Part shown: positions 1-5,177 of the stretch, piece after piece | Layout: every line of letters begins with the position of its first letter | How positions within the stretch are numbered: position 1 is the first letter of the stretch | Assembly: GCA_003552485.1 (NCBI GenBank) | Contig: PUMX01000057.1 | Coordinates: 1 to 5,177 of the forward strand | Direction of reading: 5' to 3' | DNA: 5,177 nucleotides | Source: Candidatus Hydrogenedentota bacterium | GTDB taxonomy: Bacteria; Hydrogenedentota; Hydrogenedentia; Hydrogenedentales; SLHB01 | Program-made: the position numbers and the translations under genes | The notes under the pieces: model-generated | Told to the model about the DNA's origin: nothing | The model's input: only the letters and a program-made list of their open reading frames with translations | Databases searched by the model: none

Positions 1-642
1 ATCGGGCAAACCCCGCGCAACCCGCTCTACCATAAGCCTCCCATGTTCCGCGCGTTACTGGTGGCGCTGGACCGGTGGGTTACCGAGGGCCAGGCGCCGC
101 CGGAAAGCCAGTATCCGCGTATCGAAGACGGGACGCTGGTAACGGTCGAGGCCTTTAATGAGGCCTTCCCTGATATCCCCGAAGTCAACAAGCCGGAAGT
201 GCACTACGAGCCGTTGCGGCTCGATTTTGGGCCACGGTGGGACGAGGGCATAGCCGATATCGTGCCCCCCGAGATCGGTAAACCATACCGCACCCTGGTT
301 CCCATGGTCGACGAGGACGGCAACGAATTGGCGGGCATCCGGTTGCCAGACATCGCCACGCCCCTGGGCACGCACACGGGATGGAGTCTGCGCGCGGAAG
401 AGCATGGCGCTGAAGGCATGCTCGCCGGGTTGGACGGATCGTACATTACCTTCCCGCTCACTGCCGAAGAACGGGAGGAATCCGGCGATCCGCGCTCGTC
501 AGTCCACGAACGTTATTCCAGCCGGGCCGAGTACCTCAGTCAAATTGCGGAAGCCGCCAGTGAACTTGAGGCGCAAGGCTTCCTCTTGCCCCAAGACGCC
601 ATCGAAATGATCCGCCGCGCCGCGGCACGGGACAAGTGGTGA
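1..642 (+). CDS. Alpha/beta hydrolase domain protein (Abhydrolase_10-like), 3' part only
   Basis: The frame is open from the first base, so this is the C-terminal 213 residues of a longer protein. The ATG at position 43 lies inside a conserved block (NPLYHKPPMFRALLVALDRW) and is not the real start. The visible part resembles the C-terminal end of the Pfam Abhydrolase_10 family as I remember it: the RALLVALDRWVTEGQAPP segment, the SQYPRIEDGTLV segment, the GIRLPDIATPLGTHTGW segment, and a helical tail with an ERYSSRAEYLSQI-like motif and GFLLPQDA. The family's nucleophile would lie upstream of the window, so catalytic competence cannot be judged. Members are mostly uncharacterised, sometimes secreted, putative esterases or hydrolases. 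The stop is TGA at 640-642, and no clear terminator follows. The family call is fairly secure; the substrate is unknown. Confidence 0.8.
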   Translation: MGQTPRNPLYHKPPMFRALLVALDRWVTEGQAPPESQYPRIEDGTLVTVEAFNEAFPDIPEVNKPEVHYEPLRLDFGPRWDEGIADIVPPEIGKPYRTLVPMVDEDGNELAGIRLPDIATPLGTHTGWSLRAEEHGAEGMLAGLDGSYITFPLTAEEREESGDPRSSVHERYSSRAEYLSQIAEAASELEAQGFLLPQDAIEMIRRAAARDKW

Positions 643-680
643 TGCGGGCGTACAAAGTACAGCAGAGGATTTGTTGAGAT

Positions 681-710
681 ATGTGCGCCGCCGGCACATT
701 GTGGCCACAA
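681..710. promoter_or_regulatory. Two adjacent dyads in the gap before the flavoprotein gene
   Basis: The 134-bp gap at 643-776 holds no gene. It contains two dyads side by side. ATGTGC (681-686) is an inverted repeat of GCACAT (694-699) across a 7-base spacer, and TTGTGGCCACAA (699-710) is a perfect 12-bp palindrome overlapping it by one base. The palindrome starts 78 bp upstream of the ATG at 777, a reasonable place for an operator of a dimeric regulator. A poor terminator for the upstream gene is the alternative, but no T-run follows. A role is inferred from position and symmetry only. Confidence 0.25.
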
Positions 711-776
711 CGATGAATACCTCTCGCAAGACCGTCCGCAATTGGCGAACTTTTACAAAAACGGATAGACATACCT

Positions 777-2204
777 ATGCGGGTAGCAGTTATTGGAGCA
801 GGGCCGAGCGGAGCAACGGCCGCCTATGAGTTGGCGAAGCGCGGCGTGGAAGTCGACCTCTACGAAGCATCCGGCAAGCCAGGCGGTCTCGCCCGCTCGT
901 TTACGTTGTGGAACCAGACGGTCGACTTGGGGCCGCACCGTTTCTTCAGCAAGGACAAGCGCGTTAACCAGCTTTGGCTTGAGATTGTGGGCCAGGACTA
1001 CGCGATGGTCGACCGCCTCACCCGCATATTCTACAACGGGCGGTTCTTCTATTACCCTCTGCGGCCCGGCAATGCATTGCGCACTCTTGGCGCGGTCGAA
1101 GCCGTGCGTTGCGCCGCGAGCTACGCCAGGCAGCGGATCAACCCCACCCCGGACGACGGCTCTTTCGAGACATGGGTCACGCAACGATTCGGACACCGCC
1201 TCTACGAGATATTCTTCAAGACCTACAGCGAAAAGCTGTGGGGAATTCCGTGCCGGGAACTAGACTCGAGTTTCGCCGCGCAACGCATCAAGAAGATCAA
1301 TCTTGCCGAAGCCGCCAAGAACGCCTTCTTCGGCGACGCCGGGCAGAAGCACAAGACGTTCGTCGAGCAATTCGCCTATCCCGTTGGGGGCACGGGCATG
1401 GTCTATCGCCGTATGGTTGAAGGGGTTCGGAATAACGGCGGGCGAGTATTCTTTGATACGCCGATAGTCGGGGTAACCATGGCCCAGGGTCAGGTGACGG
1501 GGATCCGGCTACCCAATGACACCGAGGAGCCCTATGAACAGGTGATCTCCTCGATGCCGCTGTCGCTTCTCATCAAGGGACTGCCGAGTACCCCAACTCA
1601 TGTCCAGAAAGCCGCGCAATCCCTGCGATTCCGTAACACCCTGCTGGTGTATCTGCGCATTCAAGCCAAAGACCTGTTTCCCGACAATTGGATTTACGTG
1701 CATTCAACGGAATTAAAAACCGGACGCATCACCAATTTCCGCAACTGGATTCCCGAACTCTACGGCGCGGAGCCGGACACCATCGTCGCCATGGAGTATT
1801 GGGCCAATGACGACGACCCGCTATGGAAAGCGCCGGATAGCGAACTCATCGACCTCGCGCGCGAAGAGATTCGCAGGACCGGGTTGGTGGGCGACGCGCC
1901 GATTCCAGAAGGCCATGTCGAGCGTATCAAACGCTGTTATCCCGTGTATTGGTCCGGGTATCAGCAAGTCGTCGGCGTGATTCGCGAGTACTTGGACACT
2001 ATTCCAAATCTTCTCGCCATCGGGCGTTATGGCGCGTTCAAGTACAATAACCAAGATCACAGCATCCTGATGGGCCTGCTTGCGGCCGAGAATGTAGCCG
2101 ACGAGGCCCATCACGACCTGTGGGGCATCAACACGGACTACGAGGATTATCAGGAAGAGGCCGTCATCACCCAAGCGGGACTCCAAGATGCTGCTGCGCG
2201 TTAG
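777..2204 (+). CDS. FAD-dependent amine-oxidase/protoporphyrinogen-oxidase-like oxidoreductase
   Basis: This complete 475-residue flavoprotein is probably cytoplasmic, since no signal peptide is seen. Residues 2-12 form the first beta strand and dinucleotide-binding loop of a Rossmann fold (VAVIGAGPSG, GxGxxG at 7-12). Glu30 at the end of the second strand is placed to bind the FAD ribose, and GGLARSF (36-42) is the GG motif of the amine-oxidase superfamily. Further conserved-looking blocks are GPHRFFSKDKRV (52-63), TYSEKLWGIP (149-158), YPVGGTGMV (201-209) and the C-terminal IGRYGAFKYNNQDHSILMG (415-433), where FAD contacts are expected. The length suits the COG1232 (HemY-like) group, whose members are often labelled UDP-galactopyranose mutase-like and found near glycosyltransferases. 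No such neighbours are seen here and I cannot name the substrate. True HemY is less likely because no haem genes are adjacent. The start has only a weak GGAT-type ribosome site around 763-766. The gene is monocistronic within the window. Confidence 0.88.
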   Translation: MRVAVIGAGPSGATAAYELAKRGVEVDLYEASGKPGGLARSFTLWNQTVDLGPHRFFSKDKRVNQLWLEIVGQDYAMVDRLTRIFYNGRFFYYPLRPGNALRTLGAVEAVRCAASYARQRINPTPDDGSFETWVTQRFGHRLYEIFFKTYSEKLWGIPCRELDSSFAAQRIKKINLAEAAKNAFFGDAGQKHKTFVEQFAYPVGGTGMVYRRMVEGVRNNGGRVFFDTPIVGVTMAQGQVTGIRLPNDTEEPYEQVISSMPLSLLIKGLPSTPTHVQKAAQSLRFRNTLLVYLRIQAKDLFPDNWIYVHSTELKTGRITNFRNWIPELYGAEPDTIVAMEYWANDDDPLWKAPDSELIDLAREEIRRTGLVGDAPIPEGHVERIKRCYPVYWSGYQQVVGVIREYLDTIPNLLAIGRYGAFKYNNQDHSILMGLLAAENVADEAHHDLWGINTDYEDYQEEAVITQAGLQDAAAR

Positions 2205-2245
2205 CCAACGGCGCCTCTGTTGTGATGGCGCCTATTCGCTTGGCT
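2203..2245. terminator. Hairpin at the convergent gene junction, possible bidirectional terminator
   Basis: GGCGCC at 2210-2215 and again at 2227-2232 can pair as a 6-bp all-GC stem around an 11-base loop. Outside it, AGCCAA (2203-2208) is complementary to TTGGCT (2240-2245), giving a second helix separated by an asymmetric internal loop (1 base against 7). The structure spans the 27-bp gap between two convergent genes and includes bases of both stop codons (2202-2204 plus, 2232-2234 minus). No T-tract follows on either strand, so it is not a classical intrinsic terminator. It could still protect 3' ends or pause polymerase in both directions. Confidence 0.4.
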
Positions 2246-3419
2246 CATCCGCCAGGACCTCGTCCGCGAAATCCATGTAATGCTCCCAGTCCTCTGGCGT
2301 CAGATTGTGGGCGCCTTCGCGAAGATGATACCCGATGGTTCCATGGGCCGCCTCGCCAGGCTCAGGCATTTCGTCCACCGGAAACGGCGTCTCGCCCACG
2401 AGTTCGTACACGGGACCAGCATGATACGCAGCGAGGAATTCACCCCTGGGATCAGCCCAGTTGTCTTCGCTCGCGCTTGCAACGTACACGGGACGCGGCG
2501 CCATGAGCGCGACTAGCATGTGCTGGTCAACCGGCAACTCATCTTCACGGCCGTTGTACTCCCGGAAATTCACACAGAACCAGTGCGGGAAGCTCTCGTT
2601 GATACGGCTCACCCGCTCGCCGTACCGCCGGCGCGAAAGGGCCGCGCCTCCACAGCCCGAATTGTTGCTAATCACGATGGCGAACCGCTCATCTTCAGCG
2701 CCGCCCCACAGTGAAGCCTTGCCGCCGCGAGAATGGCCAAGGAGCGCTACGCGCGCGGCGTCGACCGAGTCCTCCGTCTCGAAGTAATCCATGACCCGGC
2801 TTGCGCCCCAACCCCACGCGGCCAACGCGCCCCATCCGTCGGGCGCGCGTTCCTCTTCGGGATCTTCAAACAGCCTCATCACGCCCTCACGGAAGCGATC
2901 CGCGGAATCCGGCGCCACGTCGCCGACCTGAAACGCTGCCACTGCGTACCCGCGCTCGATGACCTGCTCGGCCGGCCAGAACCCCGAGCGCTCCTCGCGT
3001 GTTGGATCCGTATTCTCGGGATCCCGGTTGTTCATCAGCAGAAACACCGGCGGCGGCTCTGTCGCAGCGTTCGGGGTAAAAAGGATCAACTCGAAAGCGT
3101 GCTCGTTACCATCCTCAATGCTGCGGATGTTGACGCGTTTTAGTGTCGCATCCCCTTCCATGGCTTCCGGGTCTTCCTCGATGACCTCGAATACCACGGA
3201 AGCCGGCGGGCCGGGCCGATGACCATAGACATGCTCCCGAAATAGCGCCAACACCTCGGGCCGGCGAGCTTCCATCCAGTCATCGGCGTCTTCGACCGGC
3301 GATCCGTCTTCAAACTCCAAGGGATCCGGCAGCGTGTAGTCTGGAACTTCGTCTTCGTCGTAAATCGGGGTAAACGATAGGCAAATGGCCGCCAACAGCG
3401 CTGCGGTTGTGTTTAACAT
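2232..3419 (-). CDS. CE15-family glucuronoyl esterase-like alpha/beta hydrolase
   Basis: This 395-residue protein probably cleaves esters of glucuronic acid in plant cell-wall polysaccharides (lignin-carbohydrate links), as the CE15 family does. The nucleophile Ser230 lies in GHSRGGK (228-234), with Arg231 as the family's conserved arginine. NNSGCGG (252-258) is followed by AALSRRRYGE (259-268). FPHWFC (277-282), LPVDQHMLVALMAPRP (295-310) and ASEDNWADP (316-324) follow, and the probable catalytic histidine is His371 in REGAHNLTPEDW. Residues 1-18 are hydrophobic and look like a short export signal, though without the usual basic start; Cys13 does not sit in a lipobox (Ile at -1). The next 40 residues are very acidic. 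The ATG is supported by AGAGGAG 10 bp upstream and an in-frame TAA at 3441-3443. The gene lies 36 bp downstream of thrC on the same strand. No carbohydrate-binding module is present. Acetyl-xylan esterase is an alternative annotation. Confidence 0.88.
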   Translation of the reverse strand: MLNTTAALLAAICLSFTPIYDEDEVPDYTLPDPLEFEDGSPVEDADDWMEARRPEVLALFREHVYGHRPGPPASVVFEVIEEDPEAMEGDATLKRVNIRSIEDGNEHAFELILFTPNAATEPPPVFLLMNNRDPENTDPTREERSGFWPAEQVIERGYAVAAFQVGDVAPDSADRFREGVMRLFEDPEEERAPDGWGALAAWGWGASRVMDYFETEDSVDAARVALLGHSRGGKASLWGGAEDERFAIVISNNSGCGGAALSRRRYGERVSRINESFPHWFCVNFREYNGREDELPVDQHMLVALMAPRPVYVASASEDNWADPRGEFLAAYHAGPVYELVGETPFPVDEMPEPGEAAHGTIGYHLREGAHNLTPEDWEHYMDFADEVLADEPSE

Positions 3420-3429
3420 AGCCCTTGAA

Positions 3430-3436
3430 CTCCTCT
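3430..3436 (-). promoter_or_regulatory. Ribosome binding site of the CE15-like esterase
   Basis: Reading the minus strand, AGAGGAG ends 10 bases before the ATG at 3419. It is the best Shine-Dalgarno match in the window. It lies within the 36-bp gap after the thrC stop, which argues that the esterase is translated independently from a shared message. An in-frame stop just upstream (3441-3443) excludes a longer protein. Confidence 0.7.
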
Positions 3437-3455
3437 GTTCTTAGCTCGACTCAGT

Positions 3456-4721
3456 TCATCCGGAGTGTTCGTGCTGGCGCCGCTCCACGGTGTCGAACAA
3501 CGCTTCTTCCGTGGGAGGTATATGCGCGGCCTCGGGCAAGTGCGGCGAAATGGCCGCCAGGTCCTTGACACCGTTACCCGTAAGAATCACGCAGATTCGG
3601 GATTCATTATCCACGTCGGGCAATTGCTTAAGCGCCTCGACCACTACCGCGCATGTGGGCTCGACAAGTATGCCTTCCGTCTCCGCAAGCCGCTGCAAAC
3701 CACGTAGGATAGCGGCATCGTCCACGGCGAGCGCAACACCGTCCGTCTCACGGATGGCGGGCAGGACCGTGTGGCCGTCGAACAGAATATCGTCGGCAAT
3801 GCCGCCCGCAATCGTCTCGGGATTCGGCCACGGATGCTCCAGGGTTTCGAGAAAAGACGCTCCGGAACGGATGGCCTCGGCCAGCGGCGCACAGCCCGCG
3901 GCCTGCACGCCAGCCAGGCGCGGAGCCCGATCGGCAAGGCCTAACCTAACCAGATCACAGAACCCCCGCCAAATACCGCCCAGCAAGCCCCCTCCGCCCA
4001 CAGGCGCCACCACCCAGTCGGGTAGTTCACCGCCGGTCTGCTGATAGATCTCATAGGCCAGCGTCTTTGCCCCTTCGACGTTAAACGGTTCGTACATGCC
4101 CGCCGTAGAAAGGTGATACCAGTTGAACCGTTTACACGCTTCCCGGCACAAATCGAAAACCGCCCTTGCAGACGGCGTGTCGACCCGAATAGCTTGACCG
4201 CCGTAGGCCGTCGCTTGCTGCGCCTTCGCTCCGCCGGCGTGACCGTGCATCATAAGAATGGACTTCATTCCCGCTCGCGCCGCGTACGCTGAGGCGGCGC
4301 ACGCCACGTTCCCGGACGACACCACCGCGACCGTATCAAGCCCCAGTTCGCGGGCGCGGGTAATACCCACCGACACCTGGCGATCCTTAAACGATCCCGT
4401 GGGATTCACGCTTTCGTTCTTAAGAAGCACCGCCCCGGCGCTAAGCTCTTCCGCCAGGCGCGGCGCATTCAGCAGCGGTGTTGCGCCCTCGCCGAGCGAT
4501 ACCGCCTGATGCGGATCGACCGGCAACAGCGGAGCGTAATACCACATTGAATCGGGTTTGGTAGTGAAGTGTTCAAGCGGCGACACGCGAGCAGCCACTT
4601 CGATGGATAACGGCTCGCCACATTCAGGACAAGAGTAGTCCGCATCGGTCTTCGGCGCGGCGCTGTACCCGCAGCCGTAACAGACGAGACCGTATAGTGC
4701 TGGCGGAGTGTGCTTTGTCAT
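3456..4721 (-). CDS. thrC: Threonine synthase (PLP-dependent, with N-terminal zinc ribbon)
   Basis: Threonine synthase converts O-phospho-L-homoserine and water to L-threonine and phosphate, the last step of threonine biosynthesis, in the cytoplasm. The protein has 421 residues. An N-terminal zinc ribbon uses Cys14, Cys17, Cys31 and Cys34. SLGEGATPLL (75-84) precedes NPTGSFKDR (106-114), in which Lys112 should form the PLP Schiff base. SSGNVACAAS (135-144) and the glycine loop PVGGGGLLGG (240-249) bind the cofactor carboxylate and phosphate in fold-type II enzymes. EPTCA (354-358) and TGNGVKD (381-387) are late motifs of this threonine synthase group. The ATG is the first in frame after a TAA at 4734-4736; its ribosome site is poor (GGGG only four bases upstream). 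Neither homoserine dehydrogenase nor homoserine kinase is adjacent. Cysteate synthase, an archaeal paralogue, is a remote alternative. The gene probably shares a transcript with the downstream esterase. Confidence 0.93.
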   Translation of the reverse strand: MTKHTPPALYGLVCYGCGYSAAPKTDADYSCPECGEPLSIEVAARVSPLEHFTTKPDSMWYYAPLLPVDPHQAVSLGEGATPLLNAPRLAEELSAGAVLLKNESVNPTGSFKDRQVSVGITRARELGLDTVAVVSSGNVACAASAYAARAGMKSILMMHGHAGGAKAQQATAYGGQAIRVDTPSARAVFDLCREACKRFNWYHLSTAGMYEPFNVEGAKTLAYEIYQQTGGELPDWVVAPVGGGGLLGGIWRGFCDLVRLGLADRAPRLAGVQAAGCAPLAEAIRSGASFLETLEHPWPNPETIAGGIADDILFDGHTVLPAIRETDGVALAVDDAAILRGLQRLAETEGILVEPTCAVVVEALKQLPDVDNESRICVILTGNGVKDLAAISPHLPEAAHIPPTEEALFDTVERRQHEHSG

Positions 4722-4741
4722 GATGCCCCATTTTTACTTGG

Positions 4742-4780
4742 TTGTGATCCCACTGCAATTGTGACCACGCGCCAATCACA
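4742..4780 (-). repeat. Repeated TGTGA motifs in the thrC leader
   Basis: On the plus strand TTGTGATC (4742-4749) and TTGTGACC (4759-4766) are direct repeats with a 17-bp period, and ATCACA (4775-4780) is an inverted copy. In the minus-strand transcript the single TGTGA half (4780-4776) could pair either with the near copy (4764-4760, 11-base loop) or with the far copy (4748-4743, 26-base loop), not both. The element lies between the candidate promoter and the thrC start. The stems are only 5-6 bp, so a DNA operator is at least as likely as an RNA switch, and chance is possible. Confidence 0.25.
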
Positions 4781-4811
4781 GCTGGACGCGCCTTCCCATT
4801 TGCTTGATCTT

Positions 4812-4840
4812 ATCCTATCGGCATCTTGAGGACTAAGCAA
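4812..4840 (-). promoter_or_regulatory. Candidate sigma-70-type promoter for thrC and the esterase
   Basis: On the minus strand TTGCTT (4840-4835) is followed after exactly 17 bases by TAGGAT (4817-4812), each matching four of six consensus bases. Transcription would start near 4805 and leave a leader of about 84 bases before the thrC ATG at 4721. The placement in the 161-bp gap upstream of thrC is right, and spacing is ideal, but hexamers of this quality occur by chance and the sigma factor preferences of this organism are unknown. Confidence 0.35.
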
Positions 4841-4882
4841 CGCGAGCCCATACGATGCGTCTGCGAACCGCTCCGTCCGCTG

Positions 4883-5177
4883 TTAGAACGGCAACAGGTT
4901 CATGAGGGATTGCAGATTCAGCCAACCCACGATAACCAATCCCACCGCGCCGATAGCGATCATGATCCACGGATTGCGGAGATCCCCCATGATCGAGCCG
5001 CTGCACGTCATGATAAACAGCAGAACCGCGCATAAAGGCGCCGCGATCAGCGTCGCCGATTGCGCAATAAGCAGCGAGGTCGTGTCGCCAACGCCGAGCA
5101 CCATGCTCATGATGGCGATGACACAACCCAGAATCATTACGGCGGCCGTCCACCACTTCACGGGCCGGCTGCTGATA
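4883..5177 (-). CDS. Nramp-family divalent metal transporter, C-terminal end only
   Basis: The frame is open to the window edge, so this is the last 97 residues of a longer membrane protein; the GTG at 5161 is internal and not a start. Three hydrophobic helices are visible, at about residues 10-29, 34-56 and 70-86 of the visible part. The second carries LLIAQSATLIAAPL and is followed by a short hydrophilic loop with MGDLRN. This AQ...PL helix and MGD/E-x-RN loop recall the end of Nramp (MntH-like) proton-coupled importers of manganese or iron, where the last helices lie outside the metal-binding core. The metal-site DPGN and MPH motifs of transmembrane helices 1 and 6 would be upstream and cannot be checked. 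It lies on the same strand as thrC, 161 bp upstream, and is probably a separate transcription unit. No terminator is seen after its TAA. Confidence 0.72.
   Translation of the reverse strand, partial: ISSRPVKWWTAAVMILGCVIAIMSMVLGVGDTTSLLIAQSATLIAAPLCAVLLFIMTCSGSIMGDLRNPWIMIAIGAVGLVIVGWLNLQSLMNLLPF

Noticed and set aside
43..642. A complete 199-residue protein starting at the ATG at position 43
   Set aside because: The frame is open to position 1 and the residues before the Met continue a conserved family block, so this is a truncated larger protein, not a small gene.
742..771. A promoter (TTGGCG with a TAGACA box) directly before the flavoprotein ATG
   Set aside because: The -10 match is poor, spacing is 18, and transcription would start almost at the ATG; without knowledge of leaderless transcription here it cannot be supported.
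2733..3143. Plus-strand open frame of 136 codons opposite the esterase
   Set aside because: It lies entirely antisense to a gene with clear CE15 motifs, has an Arg/Pro-rich composition typical of shadow frames in GC-rich DNA, and shows no recognisable domain.
3490..4044. Plus-strand open frame of 184 codons opposite thrC
   Set aside because: It is antisense to threonine synthase and rich in Ser, Pro, Ala and Arg without family motifs; it is a by-product of GC-rich codon use.
4883..5161. A self-standing 92-residue small membrane protein starting at GTG 5161
   Set aside because: The frame stays open to the window edge and the sequence matches the last helices of an Nramp-type transporter, so the small-protein reading is an edge artefact.
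1..5177. A mobile element, CRISPR array, defence island or new multi-gene system
   Set aside because: No transposase, integrase, repeat-spacer pattern, nuclease or toxin-like gene is seen; every long gene belongs to a recognisable metabolic, hydrolytic or transport family.

Overview
The window is ordinary GC-rich bacterial chromosome with long, well-packed genes and no mobile element, CRISPR array, tRNA or rRNA visible. Weak Shine-Dalgarno sequences at most starts, a bacterial CE15 glucuronoyl-esterase-type hydrolase and an Abhydrolase_10-type protein would fit an environmental polysaccharide-degrading lineage such as Planctomycetota, Hydrogenedentota, Verrucomicrobiota or Acidobacteriota. 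This placement is a guess; nothing here fixes the phylum.

Layout, left to right. (1) Positions 1-642, plus strand: the 3' part of an alpha/beta-hydrolase-domain protein whose 5' end lies outside the window. (2) Positions 643-776: a gap with two short dyads, including a perfect 12-bp palindrome. (3) Positions 777-2204, plus strand: a complete FAD-dependent amine-oxidase/protoporphyrinogen-oxidase-like flavoprotein of the kind often named UDP-galactopyranose mutase-like; its substrate is not known. (4) Positions 2205-2231: a 27-bp convergent junction with a GC-rich hairpin that reaches both stop codons. (5) Positions 2232-3419, minus strand: a CE15-like carbohydrate esterase. (6) Positions 3456-4721, minus strand: threonine synthase, 36 bp upstream of the esterase and probably co-transcribed with it. 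(7) Positions 4722-4882: a 161-bp leader with a plausible sigma-70-type promoter and repeated TGTGA motifs. (8) Positions 4883-5177, minus strand: the C-terminal end of an Nramp-type divalent metal transporter, cut by the window edge.

The genes do not form one pathway. Threonine synthase is primary metabolism, the esterase is probably exported and acts on plant or algal polysaccharide-lignin esters, the flavoprotein may act on a nucleotide sugar or lipid, and Nramp imports metal ions. No new defence, mobile or biosynthetic system can be supported. The points most worth a second look are the active-site acid of the CE15 protein, the thrC-esterase pairing, the hairpin at the convergent stops, and the dyads and repeats in the two regulatory gaps.
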